From the NCBI RefSeq assembly GCF_003313395.1, contig NZ_QNFZ01000253.1, positions 1-33,361 of the forward strand: a stretch of DNA of 33,361 nucleotides. The letters are read 5' to 3'. The stretch's first letter is position 1. Each line of letters opens with the position of its first letter. The DNA is from Nonomuraea lactucae. GTDB taxonomy: Bacteria > Actinomycetota > Actinomycetes > Streptosporangiales > Streptosporangiaceae. This document shows positions 16,525 to 24,867 of this stretch, in pieces. Position numbers and translations under genes: made by a program. The notes under the pieces are model-generated. The model worked only from the letters and a program-made list of their open reading frames with translations. It did no database searches and was not told the origin of the DNA.

Positions 16525-16888
16525 TCTCCCGCCGGGGAGGAGCCGGTCTCCTCTTCAATCTCCTTTTACGGCAGGCACGCGAAGGCGCCGACCGCCGCAC
16601 GGGGTCGGCGCCTTTCGCAGGGTTACGCTTACCGGGCGCACGGTGCCGGCCGCCGTTACGTCGGCTTCTTGGCCGTCCAAGGGGTTCCCCTGCGGTCGTT
16701 GGCCGGCCAAGGGTTCCCTCCCTCCACTCCTTGGCCCTTTGAAGGGGCCGTCTGCGGTCTTTGCCGTCACCGAAAACGGTTCCCCTGCGGTCCTCGGCCC
16801 TCTGACAGGTGTGCGGGCTCGGCGGTCCATGGGTCTGGCGCCTGCGAGGCCACCCTGGGGCAAAGGGGGCGGCGATGGGGCGGGTAGC
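16525..16888. other. Intergenic region between ettA and the thioesterase gene
   Basis: It holds the ettA terminator (16582-16614) and then about 270 bp with repeated words, notably ggttcccctgcggtc near 16684 and 16780 and a ttggcc-rich segment between them. No gene is supported on either strand. Confidence 0.6.
16582..16614 (+). terminator. Hairpin terminator after ettA
   Basis: A 12-bp perfect stem (aaggcgccgacc / ggtcggcgcctt) with a 9-nt loop begins 58 bp after the ettA stop and is followed by a short T-run. Confidence 0.85.
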
Positions 16889-17320
16889 GTGGCGCGCGTG
16901 CACAATTCCCTCGCTCAGCGGCACATCTTCCCCCGAATGGTGCGGTTCGCCGACATAGATTCGCTCGGACACGTGAACAACGTCCGGTTCTTCGACTACC
17001 TGGAGGACGCCCGCCTCGGACTGCTCCACATCGACCCGTACAAGGCGGGTGACACCCCCTTCAAGGGGCTCGTCATCGCCCGGCACGAGATCGACTACCG
17101 GCGCCCGCTCGGCTTCCGTCCCGAGCCGGTGCGGGTGGAGACGTGGGTTACTGAGGTGAGGCCGGTCAGGTTCACGCTGAAGTACGAGATCCGCGACGAC
17201 GACGAGGTGTTCGTGACCGCCATGTCGGTCGTCGTGGCCTACGACGTCGAGCGAGCGGCCCCGCGCAGGCTGACGGAGGACGAGGTGGGCTACCTCAAGC
17301 GGTTCATGATCCCTGCATGA
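16889..17320 (+). CDS. Hot-dog-fold acyl-CoA thioesterase
   Basis: About 143 residues from GTG 16889 (GTG 16898 is equally possible; no strong ribosome site). The N-terminal part reads FPRMVRFADIDSLGHVNNVR then FFDYLEDARLGLL. The D-x-x-GHVNN-x-x-x-x-x-x-E pattern is the active-site signature of the 4-hydroxybenzoyl-CoA thioesterase-like group, with the Asp as catalytic residue. The central strand region (VIARHEIDYRRPLGFRPEPV ... VRFTLKYEIRDDD) completes the single hot-dog domain. Such enzymes hydrolyse acyl-CoA or aroyl-CoA; the substrate is not evident. It overlaps the start of the MFS gene by 4 bp (ATGA), so the two are cotranslated. Confidence 0.88.
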   Translation: MARVHNSLAQRHIFPRMVRFADIDSLGHVNNVRFFDYLEDARLGLLHIDPYKAGDTPFKGLVIARHEIDYRRPLGFRPEPVRVETWVTEVRPVRFTLKYEIRDDDEVFVTAMSVVVAYDVERAAPRRLTEDEVGYLKRFMIPA

Positions 17321-18570
17321 GCACGCGGCAGCCGTCCGGGCGGCGGTGGCTGATGCTCGGGCTGGGGATCAACGCGCATGCCTGCGTCACTCTGGGGCTC
17401 TTCGGGCTGCCGCTGGTCATGCCCGACGTCCAGCGCTTCTTCGGCGTCTCGCTCCCCGTCGCCGGGATGATCGCCAACGCCCCGGCCATCGGCATCCTGT
17501 TCGCGCTCGTCCCGTGGGGGGTGCTGGCCGACCGGCGTGGTGAGCGGCTCGTGCTCGGCCTGGGCGTGGGGCTGGCGGGCGTGTTCTTCGCGGGCGTGGC
17601 CCTGGTCACCGAGGTCTGGGCGGTGATCGCCCTGCTGGCGCTCGCCGGGGCGGCGGGCTCGGCGGCGTTGGTGGGCGGCGGCCGGATCGTGCTGCGCTGG
17701 TTCCGGCCGCCCGAGCGCGGCGTCGCCATGGGGCTGCGGCAGGTCTCCTACACGCTCGGCATGGCGGTCGCCGCCTTCGTCCTGCCGCCCGTCGCGTGGG
17801 CTCACGGCGTCCAGGGCGTGCTGCTCGTGTGCTCCACGACGAGCCTGGTCGCCGCCGTGCTGGCCGCCCTGTTCCTGGCCGGGCCGCCGCTGCGGGTCTC
17901 CCGCGCAGGTACGGCACCCGCCGTCTCGCCGTACCGGCAGCCCGCGCTGTGGCGGGTGCACGCCACCAGCGCGCTGCAGCTCGTCGCGCAGGTCGTGGTC
18001 GGCACGTACGGCGTGACGTGCCTCGTCGAGGTCTACCGGTGGGACGGCGTGCGGGCTGGGCAGCTCTTCGGCGTGGCCGCGATCGCCGGCGCGGCGGTGC
18101 GCATCGCGGTGGGACGCTGGTCGGACAGGACCGGCCTGCGCATGGCGCCGCTGCGCAGCCTGACCTTCTGCGCCCTGGCCGTGCTCGTCCTGCTCGTGGC
18201 GGGCGCCGTCACCGAGTCGTGGCTGGGGCCGGTGATGCTCGCGGCGGCCGCGATGATCACCGTCGCGGGGAACGGCCTGGCCTACCTGGCGGCGGGCGAA
18301 CTGGCCGGTCCGGGCTGGGCGGGACGGGTGCTCGGCACCCACAACACGGTGCAGAACGTCGTCGCCCTGGTCATGACCCCGCTGGCGGGTGTGCTGATCA
18401 CGAGCACGGGATACTGGGCCGGGTTCGCCGCCGGGCTGGTGTGCGCGCTGCTCTCGCTGCCCGTCATCCCCTACCGCGGCGAGCGGAGCGTCCACGGCGA
18501 GCGGAGCGTCCGCGGCGAGCGGAGCGTCCACGGCGAGCGAAGCGCCCACGACGGGTCCCGGCCACCGTGA
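17317..18570 (+). CDS. MFS transporter
   Basis: 417 residues with about twelve hydrophobic segments, starting WLMLGLGINAHACVTLGLFG and ending YWAGFAAGLVCALLSLPVIP. The loop WGVLADRRGERLVLGLG after the second segment is the MFS motif A (G-x-x-x-D-R-x-G-x-R), with a second copy VGRWSDRTGLRM after the midpoint. The substrate cannot be inferred; in this arrangement it may export a product of the coupled thioesterase. The cytosolic tail is odd: four repeats of GERSVH/GERSVR/GERSAH encoded by an 18-bp tandem repeat (18478-18549). This is probably slippage-made and variable. Confidence 0.9.
   Translation: MSTRQPSGRRWLMLGLGINAHACVTLGLFGLPLVMPDVQRFFGVSLPVAGMIANAPAIGILFALVPWGVLADRRGERLVLGLGVGLAGVFFAGVALVTEVWAVIALLALAGAAGSAALVGGGRIVLRWFRPPERGVAMGLRQVSYTLGMAVAAFVLPPVAWAHGVQGVLLVCSTTSLVAAVLAALFLAGPPLRVSRAGTAPAVSPYRQPALWRVHATSALQLVAQVVVGTYGVTCLVEVYRWDGVRAGQLFGVAAIAGAAVRIAVGRWSDRTGLRMAPLRSLTFCALAVLVLLVAGAVTESWLGPVMLAAAAMITVAGNGLAYLAAGELAGPGWAGRVLGTHNTVQNVVALVMTPLAGVLITSTGYWAGFAAGLVCALLSLPVIPYRGERSVHGERSVRGERSVHGERSAHDGSRPP
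18478..18549 (+). repeat. Four 18-bp tandem repeats in the MFS C-terminal tail
   Basis: Unit ggcgagcggagcgtccac, four copies with few substitutions, in frame, adding six residues each to the tail. Copy-number change would keep the frame. Confidence 0.92.
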
Positions 18571-18610
18571 CCGCCCCATGACCGCCCCATGACCGCCCCA
18601 TGACCGCCCC
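18568..18610. repeat. 11-bp tandem repeat at the convergent junction
   Basis: tgaccgcccca four times (the last lacking its final base), beginning at the TGA stop of the MFS gene and ending 11 bp before the end of the GH13 gene. It occupies the place where a terminator would be expected; none was seen. Confidence 0.92.
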
Positions 18611-18620
18611 GACGGCTGGG

Positions 18621-20135
18621 CTATGAGAGCAGCCAGGCCGCGGTGTCGGGTGGCAGCAGCCGGTCCTCCGGCAGGTGGCCGCTCGCCAGGACGACCCGGT
18701 CGTGCGAGGGAAGCGGCACCGGCCGCAGGCCGCAGTTGAGTACGCAGATCAGCGACCCACGGGAGAAGAAGAGCGCGTCCTCGGGTGAGTCGAGCCACTG
18801 GATGGTGTGCGGGATCGAGCCCACCAGCTCCCGGCGGCACGCCAGCGCCCTGCGGTAGAACTCCAGCGTCGAGCCCGGGTCGCCGGTCTGGGCCGCCACG
18901 CTCAGCGCGGCGAACTCCGGAGGTTGCGGCAGCCACGGCCGTATCCCGTCGGGCGCGAAGCCGAGGGAGGCGCCGCTGTCCGACCACGGCAGCGGCACGC
19001 GGCAGCCGTCACGGCCGGGGATCTTTCCCTCCGACTGGAGGAAGACGGGATCCTGCCGAGCCTCCGGGGGAATATCCTTCACCTCGGGGAGGCCAAGTTC
19101 CTCCCCTTGGTAGAGATATGCACTACCGGGGAGTGCAAGCATCGTGACCAATGCCGCTCTTGCCCGGTCGAGGCCGGTGCCCGCGTCGGCGGTCTCGTAG
19201 CGGGTGCGGTGCCGTACGACATCGTGGTTGGACAGCACCCACGTGGCGAACGGCACGGTCGCCAGAGTGTCGTCGATGACCTTGCGGAACGCCGTCGCCG
19301 ACCAGGGGGCCTGCAGCCAGGCGAAGTTGAAGCTCTGGTGCAGCTCGTCGGGGCGCACGTATCGCGCGAGGTCCACCGGGTCGTCGGTCCACACCTCGCC
19401 GACGGCCATGCGCTCGCCGGGGAAGGCGTCGAGCAGCTTGCGCCACGCGCGGTAGACGTCGTGCACCTCCGGCTGCCCCCACACCGGCGAGACCGCCGTG
19501 AACGACTGGTCGTCGACGTCCGGCAGGCCCTCGGCCTTGTACAGGCCCATGGCCACGTCGATGCGGAATCCGTCGACGCCCCGGTCGAGCCAGAACCGCA
19601 GGATGTCGAGGAACTCGGCGTGCACCTCGGGATTGCGCCAGTTGAAGTCGGGCTGGCCGGGGGCGAACAGGTGAAGGTACCACTGCCCGCCGGCCACCCG
19701 CGTCCAGGCCGGTCCGCCGAACGTGGACTGCCAGTTGTTCGGCAGGTCGGGCGAGGAGCGGAAGACGTAGCGGTCGCGGCCCTCGCCGCGCAGCGCCGCC
19801 TCGAACCACGGGTGCCGGTCGGAGCTGTGGTTGGGCACCACGTCGACGATGACCTTCAGCCCCTGCTCGTGGGCGTCGGCCACCAGCGCCTCGAAATCGG
19901 CCAGCGAGCCGAACAGCGGGTCCACGCCGCGATAGTCGGCCACGTCGTAACCGCCGTCGGCCATGGGGGAGGGGTAGAAGGGCGTCAGCCAGATCGCGTC
20001 GACGCCCAGCTTCCGGAGGTACGGCAGGCGCTCCCGTATCCCGGCGAGATCGCCGACGCCGTCTCCGGAGGCGTCGGCGAAGCTGCGTACATAGATCTCG
20101 TAGACGACGGCGTCGCGCCACCAGGGGATAGCCAT
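18621..20135 (-). CDS. GH13 alpha-glucosidase (oligo-1,6-glucosidase/trehalose-synthase-like)
   Basis: 504 residues, ATG 20135, probably cytosolic since no signal peptide is seen. (beta/alpha)8-barrel signatures are in order: YEIYVRSFADASGDGVGDL, VIVDVVPNHSSDRHPWF (region I), DGFRIDVAMGL with nucleophile D193 (region II), MAVGEVW with acid/base E247 (region III), and VLSNHDVVRHRTRY with D305 (region IV). Region V, QPDFNWRNPEV, is typical of alpha-1,4/1,6-glucosidases. It should hydrolyse terminal alpha-linked glucose from oligosaccharides. It is short for the family, with a small C-terminal beta domain. It lies 16 bp after glbO and is the last gene of an mscS-glbO-GH13 run on the same strand. 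Confidence 0.92.
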   Translation of the reverse strand: MAIPWWRDAVVYEIYVRSFADASGDGVGDLAGIRERLPYLRKLGVDAIWLTPFYPSPMADGGYDVADYRGVDPLFGSLADFEALVADAHEQGLKVIVDVVPNHSSDRHPWFEAALRGEGRDRYVFRSSPDLPNNWQSTFGGPAWTRVAGGQWYLHLFAPGQPDFNWRNPEVHAEFLDILRFWLDRGVDGFRIDVAMGLYKAEGLPDVDDQSFTAVSPVWGQPEVHDVYRAWRKLLDAFPGERMAVGEVWTDDPVDLARYVRPDELHQSFNFAWLQAPWSATAFRKVIDDTLATVPFATWVLSNHDVVRHRTRYETADAGTGLDRARAALVTMLALPGSAYLYQGEELGLPEVKDIPPEARQDPVFLQSEGKIPGRDGCRVPLPWSDSGASLGFAPDGIRPWLPQPPEFAALSVAAQTGDPGSTLEFYRRALACRRELVGSIPHTIQWLDSPEDALFFSRGSLICVLNCGLRPVPLPSHDRVVLASGHLPEDRLLPPDTAAWLLS

Positions 20136-20151
20136 GAGGCGGTCATGCCCG

Positions 20152-20532
20152 CTACGCCGGTGAGTTCACCAGGCTATGGGCGGCGTAAACGAGATAGTCC
20201 CAGAGCCGCTGCTCCAGCTCGTCCGGGAGCCCCAGCGACTCGACGCCGTCGCGCATGTGCCTGAGCCAGGCGTCGCGCTCGGCCTCGCCGATCACGAACG
20301 GCATGTGCCGCATGCGCAGCCTCGGGTGGCCGCGCTCCTGGCTGTAGGTGTTGGGGCCACCCCAGTATTGGATCAGGAAACCCCGCAGCCGGTCTTCAGC
20401 ACCCGTGAGGTCTTCCTCCGGATAGAGGGGACGCAGCAGCGGGTCCTGCGCGACCCCCTCGTAGAAGCGGTGCACGAGGCGCCGGAAGGTCTCCTCGCCC
20501 CCGACGGCGTCGTAGAAGGAGGTCTCAGTCAC
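20152..20532 (-). CDS. glbO: Group II truncated haemoglobin
   Basis: 126 residues from GTG 20532. The sequence [20 protein letters not shown], then [40 protein letters not shown] and [19 protein letters not shown] is the GlbO pattern. Tyr of HRFYEGV is at the B10 position, the His of RMRHMPF is the proximal haem ligand, and Trp of DAWLRHM is the conserved G8 Trp of group II. It is a haem protein for oxygen or peroxide/NO handling at the membrane or in the cytosol. Length matches mycobacterial GlbO. The gene starts 9 bp after the mscS stop, so they are probably in one transcript. Confidence 0.93.
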   Translation of the reverse strand: MTETSFYDAVGGEETFRRLVHRFYEGVAQDPLLRPLYPEEDLTGAEDRLRGFLIQYWGGPNTYSQERGHPRLRMRHMPFVIGEAERDAWLRHMRDGVESLGLPDELEQRLWDYLVYAAHSLVNSPA

Positions 20533-20541
20533 GGTCTCAGC

Positions 20542-21549
20542 CTATGCGGTGGGCACCATGGCGATGCCCGCGGCGTCGAGCGCGCTCTTGACCCGCATGC
20601 GCAGTTCGCGGGCCACCTCGGCCTGCTTGGCGGGCAGCGTCTTGGCTGAGACGCGGAAGACCAGGGTGCTGTCGGAGAGCTGCTCGACCCCCACCACCGT
20701 CGGCCTCTCCACGATCGCCGCCTCGCGGAACTCCAGGTCGTCCCAGATCTCCTTGGCCACCCGCTCCAGCACGTCGCGCACGTTCGCGATGTCGCTGGCG
20801 TAGCCCACGGGGACGTCGACGTAGGCGCGCGACCAGCCCTGCGACTCGTTGCCGACCCGGGTGATGGTGCCGTTGCGGACGTACCAGACCCGGCCGTCGG
20901 CGTCGCGCAGCCGGGTGACGCGCAGGGTGACGGCCTCGACGGTGCCGACCGCGGCGCCCGCGTCGATCACGTCGCCGACGCCGTACTGGTCTTCGAGCAG
21001 CATGAACATGCCCGCGATGAAGTCCTTCACCAGCTCCTGCGCGCCGAAGCCGATCGCGACGCCCAGGATGCCGACGCTGGTCAGCAGGGGAGCGATGGGG
21101 ATCGTCAGCCGGTCGAGCACGGTCAGCGCCGTGGTGCCGAGGATCACGATCGAGGCGACGTGCTTGAGCACCGTGCCCATGGTCTCGGCGCGCTGCTTGC
21201 GGCGCTCGTGGAGCAGGACGTCGATGCCCTCGGGCGGGCTGCCGCGGCGGAAGCGGGTGGTGATCGAGCCGCCGGTCGCCGCCCGGTTGACCACGCGGCC
21301 GATCACCCGGTGGGAGACGTTGCGGATCACGAAGCCCAGCACCAGGATCAGCACGATGGTGATGGCGCCGGCGACGACGGGTGCCCAGGCGGCTCCGGGG
21401 AACCATTCGAGCACCCAGGCGCAGAACAACCCGTCGGACTTGCATATGGCGCTCATGTCGGCCACCAGCTTGTCGGGGCTGGGGAGCACGGACGACGTGG
21501 GGCTGGACGACGGTGTCGGCGACGGCGCTGGTGTTGCCAGCATGAACAC
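20542..21549 (-). CDS. Mechanosensitive ion channel, MscS family
   Basis: About 335 residues. GTG 21549 is chosen because AGGAGG lies 9 nt upstream; the ATG two codons later (21543) is the alternative. After a Pro/Ser-rich stretch come TM segments VVAGAITIVLILVLGFVIRN, then ASIVILGTTALTVLDRL and the pore helix region PLLTSVGILGVAIGFGAQEL followed by VKDFIAGMFMLLEDQYGVGD, the MscS signature. The C-terminal beta and alpha/beta cytosolic vestibule follows (RVWYVRNGTITRVGNESQGW). It releases solutes on hypo-osmotic shock. It has fewer N-terminal TM segments than MscK-type channels. It heads the run with glbO and the GH13 gene. Confidence 0.92.
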   Translation of the reverse strand: MFMLATPAPSPTPSSSPTSSVLPSPDKLVADMSAICKSDGLFCAWVLEWFPGAAWAPVVAGAITIVLILVLGFVIRNVSHRVIGRVVNRAATGGSITTRFRRGSPPEGIDVLLHERRKQRAETMGTVLKHVASIVILGTTALTVLDRLTIPIAPLLTSVGILGVAIGFGAQELVKDFIAGMFMLLEDQYGVGDVIDAGAAVGTVEAVTLRVTRLRDADGRVWYVRNGTITRVGNESQGWSRAYVDVPVGYASDIANVRDVLERVAKEIWDDLEFREAAIVERPTVVGVEQLSDSTLVFRVSAKTLPAKQAEVARELRMRVKSALDAAGIAMVPTA

Positions 21550-21999
21550 TGGGCGGATCCTCCTCAGGAAGCGGTTCGGTCGGCGGGTCTTGGACCGTTT
21601 CGATCCAAAAAGATACCCGCCGGCCGAACCGGCCGCCGTCACATCACGCCGGGGAAGACGGGGTCATCAGGACCCGGGGCCGCGGAGGGCGAGTCCTGAC
21701 GCTCCGGTGACGGACGGCTCGGCCGGGACCAGCAACCCGGAAGCAGGTCCCGTGCCGTTTCCCGGGAGGAGCCTCCCGGACGCCCTCCGGGGACTCCCGG
21801 AAGGCGGGTCTTGTGGCGGAACCGGCGAGATGACCAGGATCCCTGCCGGGCAGGGATCCTCCGCACCGGCCATCCCGCCGGCCCCGTGAGGCCGCCGTGG
21901 GCGCGGTGAGCCACGGTGGCTGCGCTCCACCTGGTTCACCGCCCTGCGCCACTCTCCACGGCGGCGAGCCGTGTCGCTCACCCACGGCGGTGAGCCGCG
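21550..21999. other. Gene-free stretch with hairpin and short repeats
   Basis: No gene is supported although long reading frames exist on both strands. It includes the hairpin at 21836-21860 and, from about 21890 into the next gene's end (22020), a roughly 30-bp loose tandem of cacggcggcgagccg/acggcggtgagccgc-type units. It ends with the leader of mscS. Confidence 0.55.
21836..21860 (-). terminator. Hairpin terminator
   Basis: A perfect 11-bp stem (aggatccctgc / gcagggatcct) closes on a 3-nt loop. It lies 140 bp beyond the end of the small minus-strand gene at 22000-22284 and upstream of mscS, so it can separate the two. Confidence 0.7.
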
Positions 22000-22284
22000 T
22001 CACTCGCCCACGGCGGCGAGCACCCGGGCGACCTTCGTCGCGGCGCCGGCCGGATCGTCGGCGGTGTGCATCCGTTCGCCCCAGGACCAGCAGTACCACC
22101 AGTCCGGCAGTTCGGAGACCGCGGACGGCCGACAGGTGACGTTCTCGGACAGGCTGGTCGCGTCGGGATTGATCACCCGGACGAACAGCCGGCCGCTCTG
22201 GGTCCGGACCACTCGTGCGAGCAAACCGCGAGCGTCCAGCTCCGACACCAGACGCTCCAGGTGCTCGAAGTTGTCGTCCCCCAC
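22000..22284 (-). CDS. Small hypothetical protein next to an XRE/TPR regulator
   Basis: 94 residues from GTG 22284, chosen because GGGAGGG stands about 8 nt upstream; the frame is open 16 codons further. Visible features are an N-terminal helix (NFEHLERLVSELDARGLLAR), a strand pair (VVRTQSGRLFVRVINPDATS), a Trp-rich segment (LPDWWYCWSWGERM) and a last helix (DPAGAATKVARVLAAVGE). This layout is familiar from small actinobacterial proteins encoded beside XRE-type regulators, but I know no function. It is divergent from the regulator at 22554. A possible regulator partner, by location only. Confidence 0.7.
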   Translation of the reverse strand: MGDDNFEHLERLVSELDARGLLARVVRTQSGRLFVRVINPDATSLSENVTCRPSAVSELPDWWYCWSWGERMHTADDPAGAATKVARVLAAVGE

Positions 22285-22505
22285 CTTTCGTCCCTCCCTC
22301 GCATCGTTGCTGGTGGGCCAAAGATGACGCAACTCCGCCCGCTACGCAACGAGGCCCCCCCGCTTACGGGGAGTCGCTATGTAACTCGTGGGATGTAAGA
22401 AACAGTCCGCCGGAGGACGATCCTTAACCGTAAGCTTCAAGGCGACGTTTTCTTCCTGTCCTCAATGGTCCATAGTGTTCGGTAGGCGGAGCGCGATCTG
22501 GAGGC

Positions 22506-22533
22506 TACGATCCGTAGTCGGGAGCGGATCGTA
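22506..22533. promoter_or_regulatory. Inverted repeat upstream of the XRE/TPR regulator, possible autoregulatory operator
   Basis: tacgatccg (22506-22514) and cggatcgta (22525-22533) are perfect 9-bp arms with a 10-bp spacer, centred about 35 bp before the ATG at 22554. The size and position suit a dimeric repressor acting near the transcription start. Confidence 0.65.
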
Positions 22534-22553
22534 CGAACGTGAGAGGGGCCGGG

Positions 22554-24086
22554 ATGTCCGGCAGACAACACAGGGAAACGGAGATGGCGCGGCGCATCCG
22601 AGCCAGAGGGCTCGCCGCCGGCCAGACTCCTGCCCAGATCGCCGAACAGATTCACGAGGCCTGTTCGCCCCAATTCGGCACCACCAAGATCAAGGGGCAT
22701 CGCCTGTCGCACGGCATCGCCCTGGCCGACGTCATCGAGCAGGTGCGCGCCCTGTTCGCACGGGACGCCAAGGGCATGCCGGGCATCGGGGAGACCCTGC
22801 TGTCGGCCTACGAGAGCGGGCTGAAACGGCCGGGGCCCGAATACCTGCATTACCTGTGCACGGTCTACCACGTCGAGCCGGCGGCCCTCGGCTACGACGG
22901 CCCGTGCATCTGCGGCAACAACCACCGGGCCATCGACCCGTCCGACGAGTCGGAGGGCGGCTCCTCGAAGGTCCGGGCCATCACGGCGGCTGATCCGCGA
23001 CCGGACGACCAGGAGGACGAGAACATCCTGCGGCGCGCCCTGCTGCAACTGCTCAACGGCCAGCCGCCCGCGAAGCTGTTCGACGGCCCCGTGATCGGCG
23101 CCATCGAGGGCGTCAGGCGGCGCGTGGACGAGACGCTCGTTTCGGCCACCATCTCGCCCGCCATGCTCGACCAGTGGGAGGAGGCCACGCTCAGCCTCGG
23201 CCGGCAATACACGACGACCGCCCCCCTGCGGCTGCTCTGCGACGTCCTGCTCGAACTGAGCGCCGTCCGCAACGCCATGTCCCGCCGCCAGCCCGTGGAC
23301 CTGCAGGAGCGCCTGTGCCGCCTGGCCGCGCAGCTGGCCGGCCTGAGCGGCATGATCCTGATCAACCTGGGCGACCACCGCCTGGCCCGCTCTCTCTTCC
23401 GCACCGGCCGCATGGCCGCCGACGAGACCGGCGACCGGGCCCTGCGCGCGTGGGTGACCGCTCGGGAGTCGCTCGTCCCGCTCTACTACGGCGACGCCCG
23501 CGAGGCGCTCACCCTGGCCAAGAAGAGCCGCGACCTGGCCGGCCAGGTGCCGTGCGCGGCGCAGGCCATGGCCCCGGTCGTGGAGGCGCGCGCGCTGGCC
23601 ATGATGGCGGGGGCCGACAGCAAGAAGGAGGTCGTCGACCAGGCCAAGCGCGCGCTGGCCCGGGCCCGCAACGCCTTCTCGCACATCAAGGGCTTCGAGC
23701 GGGAGGACATGGCCTTCGGCTACACCGAGCGCCAGCTCTACTTCTACCAGGGCGACGTGCTCACCAAGCTGGGCCAGACGGTCGAGGCGGAGGTGGTGCT
23801 GGACCAGGCGCTCGACAAGTACCAGGACCACATCCTCGACCAGACGCTGATCAGGCTCGACCTGGCCCAGTGCCGCCTGATCGAGGGCGAGCTCACCGAA
23901 GCCCTCGCGATCGGCAGCGAGGCGCTGCGGCTGCTCGGCCCCGAATTCCTCACCGACCTCATCATCCGTCCCGCCATGGCCCTGGGGCAGGAGGTCGCCA
24001 AGCGCGACCCGAACCATCCTGGCCTGCCCGCCTACCGGGCGCTGCTCCAGCAGCCGGTCATGGGCGAAGGGATCGGCGGTGCATGA
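22554..24086 (+). CDS. XRE-like transcriptional regulator with a helical repeat (TPR-like) C-terminal part
   Basis: 510 residues from ATG 22554 behind GAGAGGGG (GTG 22539 and ATG 22584 are alternatives). The N-terminal ~110 residues contain MARRIRARGLAAGQTPAQIA, RLSHGIALADVIEQVRALFA and ETLLSAYESGLKRPGPEYLH then YLCTVYHVEPAALGYD. The 'LS-x-YE-x-G-x-KRPG-x-x-YL' stretch is the XRE-like DNA-contact region of this actinobacterial family. A CICGNNH segment follows, with two Cys that could bind metal or pair. The rest is a run of helices with TPR character (RLARSLFRTGRMAADETGDR, YGDAREALTLAKKSRDLAG, VEAEVVLDQALDKYQDHI). It probably senses a small molecule or peptide. It overlaps the GNAT start as ATGA. 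Confidence 0.82.
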   Translation: MSGRQHRETEMARRIRARGLAAGQTPAQIAEQIHEACSPQFGTTKIKGHRLSHGIALADVIEQVRALFARDAKGMPGIGETLLSAYESGLKRPGPEYLHYLCTVYHVEPAALGYDGPCICGNNHRAIDPSDESEGGSSKVRAITAADPRPDDQEDENILRRALLQLLNGQPPAKLFDGPVIGAIEGVRRRVDETLVSATISPAMLDQWEEATLSLGRQYTTTAPLRLLCDVLLELSAVRNAMSRRQPVDLQERLCRLAAQLAGLSGMILINLGDHRLARSLFRTGRMAADETGDRALRAWVTARESLVPLYYGDAREALTLAKKSRDLAGQVPCAAQAMAPVVEARALAMMAGADSKKEVVDQAKRALARARNAFSHIKGFEREDMAFGYTERQLYFYQGDVLTKLGQTVEAEVVLDQALDKYQDHILDQTLIRLDLAQCRLIEGELTEALAIGSEALRLLGPEFLTDLIIRPAMALGQEVAKRDPNHPGLPAYRALLQQPVMGEGIGGA

Positions 24087-24565
24087 AGCTCAAGATCCGG
24101 CGCTACCGTTGGTCTGACCTCGACACGATCCTGGCCCTGCACCAGGTCAGCCTCGCGGAGGTGGGCCTTTTCCCCGGCGACGGGGTCTACTACGACGACG
24201 ACTTCCCGCGCATCCAGGAGATCTACCTCGCCTGCGGCGGCGACTTCCTCGTCGGAGAGCTCGGCGGGCGCGTCGTGGCCATGGGCGGGCTCAAGCCCAT
24301 CGACTCCGCCACGGTCGAGCTGTGCCGGCTCCGGGTCCATCCCGAGTTCCAGAGGCGCGGCCACGGCTCGACGATGCTGATGAAGCTCGAGTCGCGAGCG
24401 GTCGAGCTCGGGTTCCGCACCCTGCGCGGCGACACCACCCTGCGGCAGGAGGCGGCGCTCGCGCTGTACGAGCGGCACGGCTGGCGGGAGATCTCCCGGA
24501 CGCGGGTCGCCGATCTCGTCGTGGTCTACCTGGAGAAGCGGCTGGTTCCCGCCGCGATGCTCTGA
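24083..24565 (+). CDS. GNAT-family N-acetyltransferase
   Basis: 160 residues from ATG 24083, which overlaps the regulator's stop (ATGA), so the two are cotranslated. Typical GNAT order: N-terminal IRRYRWSDLDTILALHQVSL, beta4 VAMGGLKPIDSATVELCRLR, then VHPEFQRRGHGSTMLMKLES (acetyl-CoA loop R-R-G-H-G at motif A), and ALALYERHGWREISRTRVAD (motif B). The acceptor is unknown. Coupling to an XRE/TPR regulator suggests modification of a small molecule or of the regulator itself (inference). Confidence 0.92.
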   Translation: MKLKIRRYRWSDLDTILALHQVSLAEVGLFPGDGVYYDDDFPRIQEIYLACGGDFLVGELGGRVVAMGGLKPIDSATVELCRLRVHPEFQRRGHGSTMLMKLESRAVELGFRTLRGDTTLRQEAALALYERHGWREISRTRVADLVVVYLEKRLVPAAML

Positions 24566-24576
24566 TCTCACTCCTC

Positions 24577-24606
24577 CGGGGGGCATGGGTGCGCCCATGC
24601 CCCCCG
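24577..24606 (+). terminator. Hairpin terminator after the GNAT gene
   Basis: A perfect 13-bp stem (cggggggcatggg / cccatgccccccg) with loop TGCG lies 12 bp after the GNAT stop. No T-tract. Confidence 0.88.
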
Positions 24607-24867
24607 TGCGTGCTCGTGCCGTCGCGTCCGGGTGTACGTCTCACCGATCCGGGGGCCCGTACGGGTGGGGCCACCGTGACGCCGGGCCACGCGAGAGGTT
24701 AGGCGTGGAATGGCCGGATCGGTGATTCAAATCGGCTGGGCGGGGGCTCCCGCCGGTTAAAGTTGTCCGAACCGATGGGTGAGGCTCTTCACTCCCGGTG
24801 GTAGAGGAACCTCACCGACTGCTGCCTGTACATCCGCGGCTGCATTTTGTAGTGACATGCTTCTGCC

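Noticed and set aside
18621-20135. Assigning trehalose synthase (treS) to the GH13 gene
   Set aside because: Catalytic motifs are common to the whole alpha-glucosidase subgroup and nothing in the sequence or neighbours decides for trehalose.
21644-22321. 225-codon minus-strand frame overlapping the small gene at 22000-22284
   Set aside because: Arg/Gly-rich and runs through the 21836-21860 hairpin and short repeats; the other frame has the ribosome site and regular secondary structure.
24721-24770. Possible tRNA end because of a ggtgattcaaatcggc stretch
   Set aside because: No acceptor/anticodon stems can be drawn around it.
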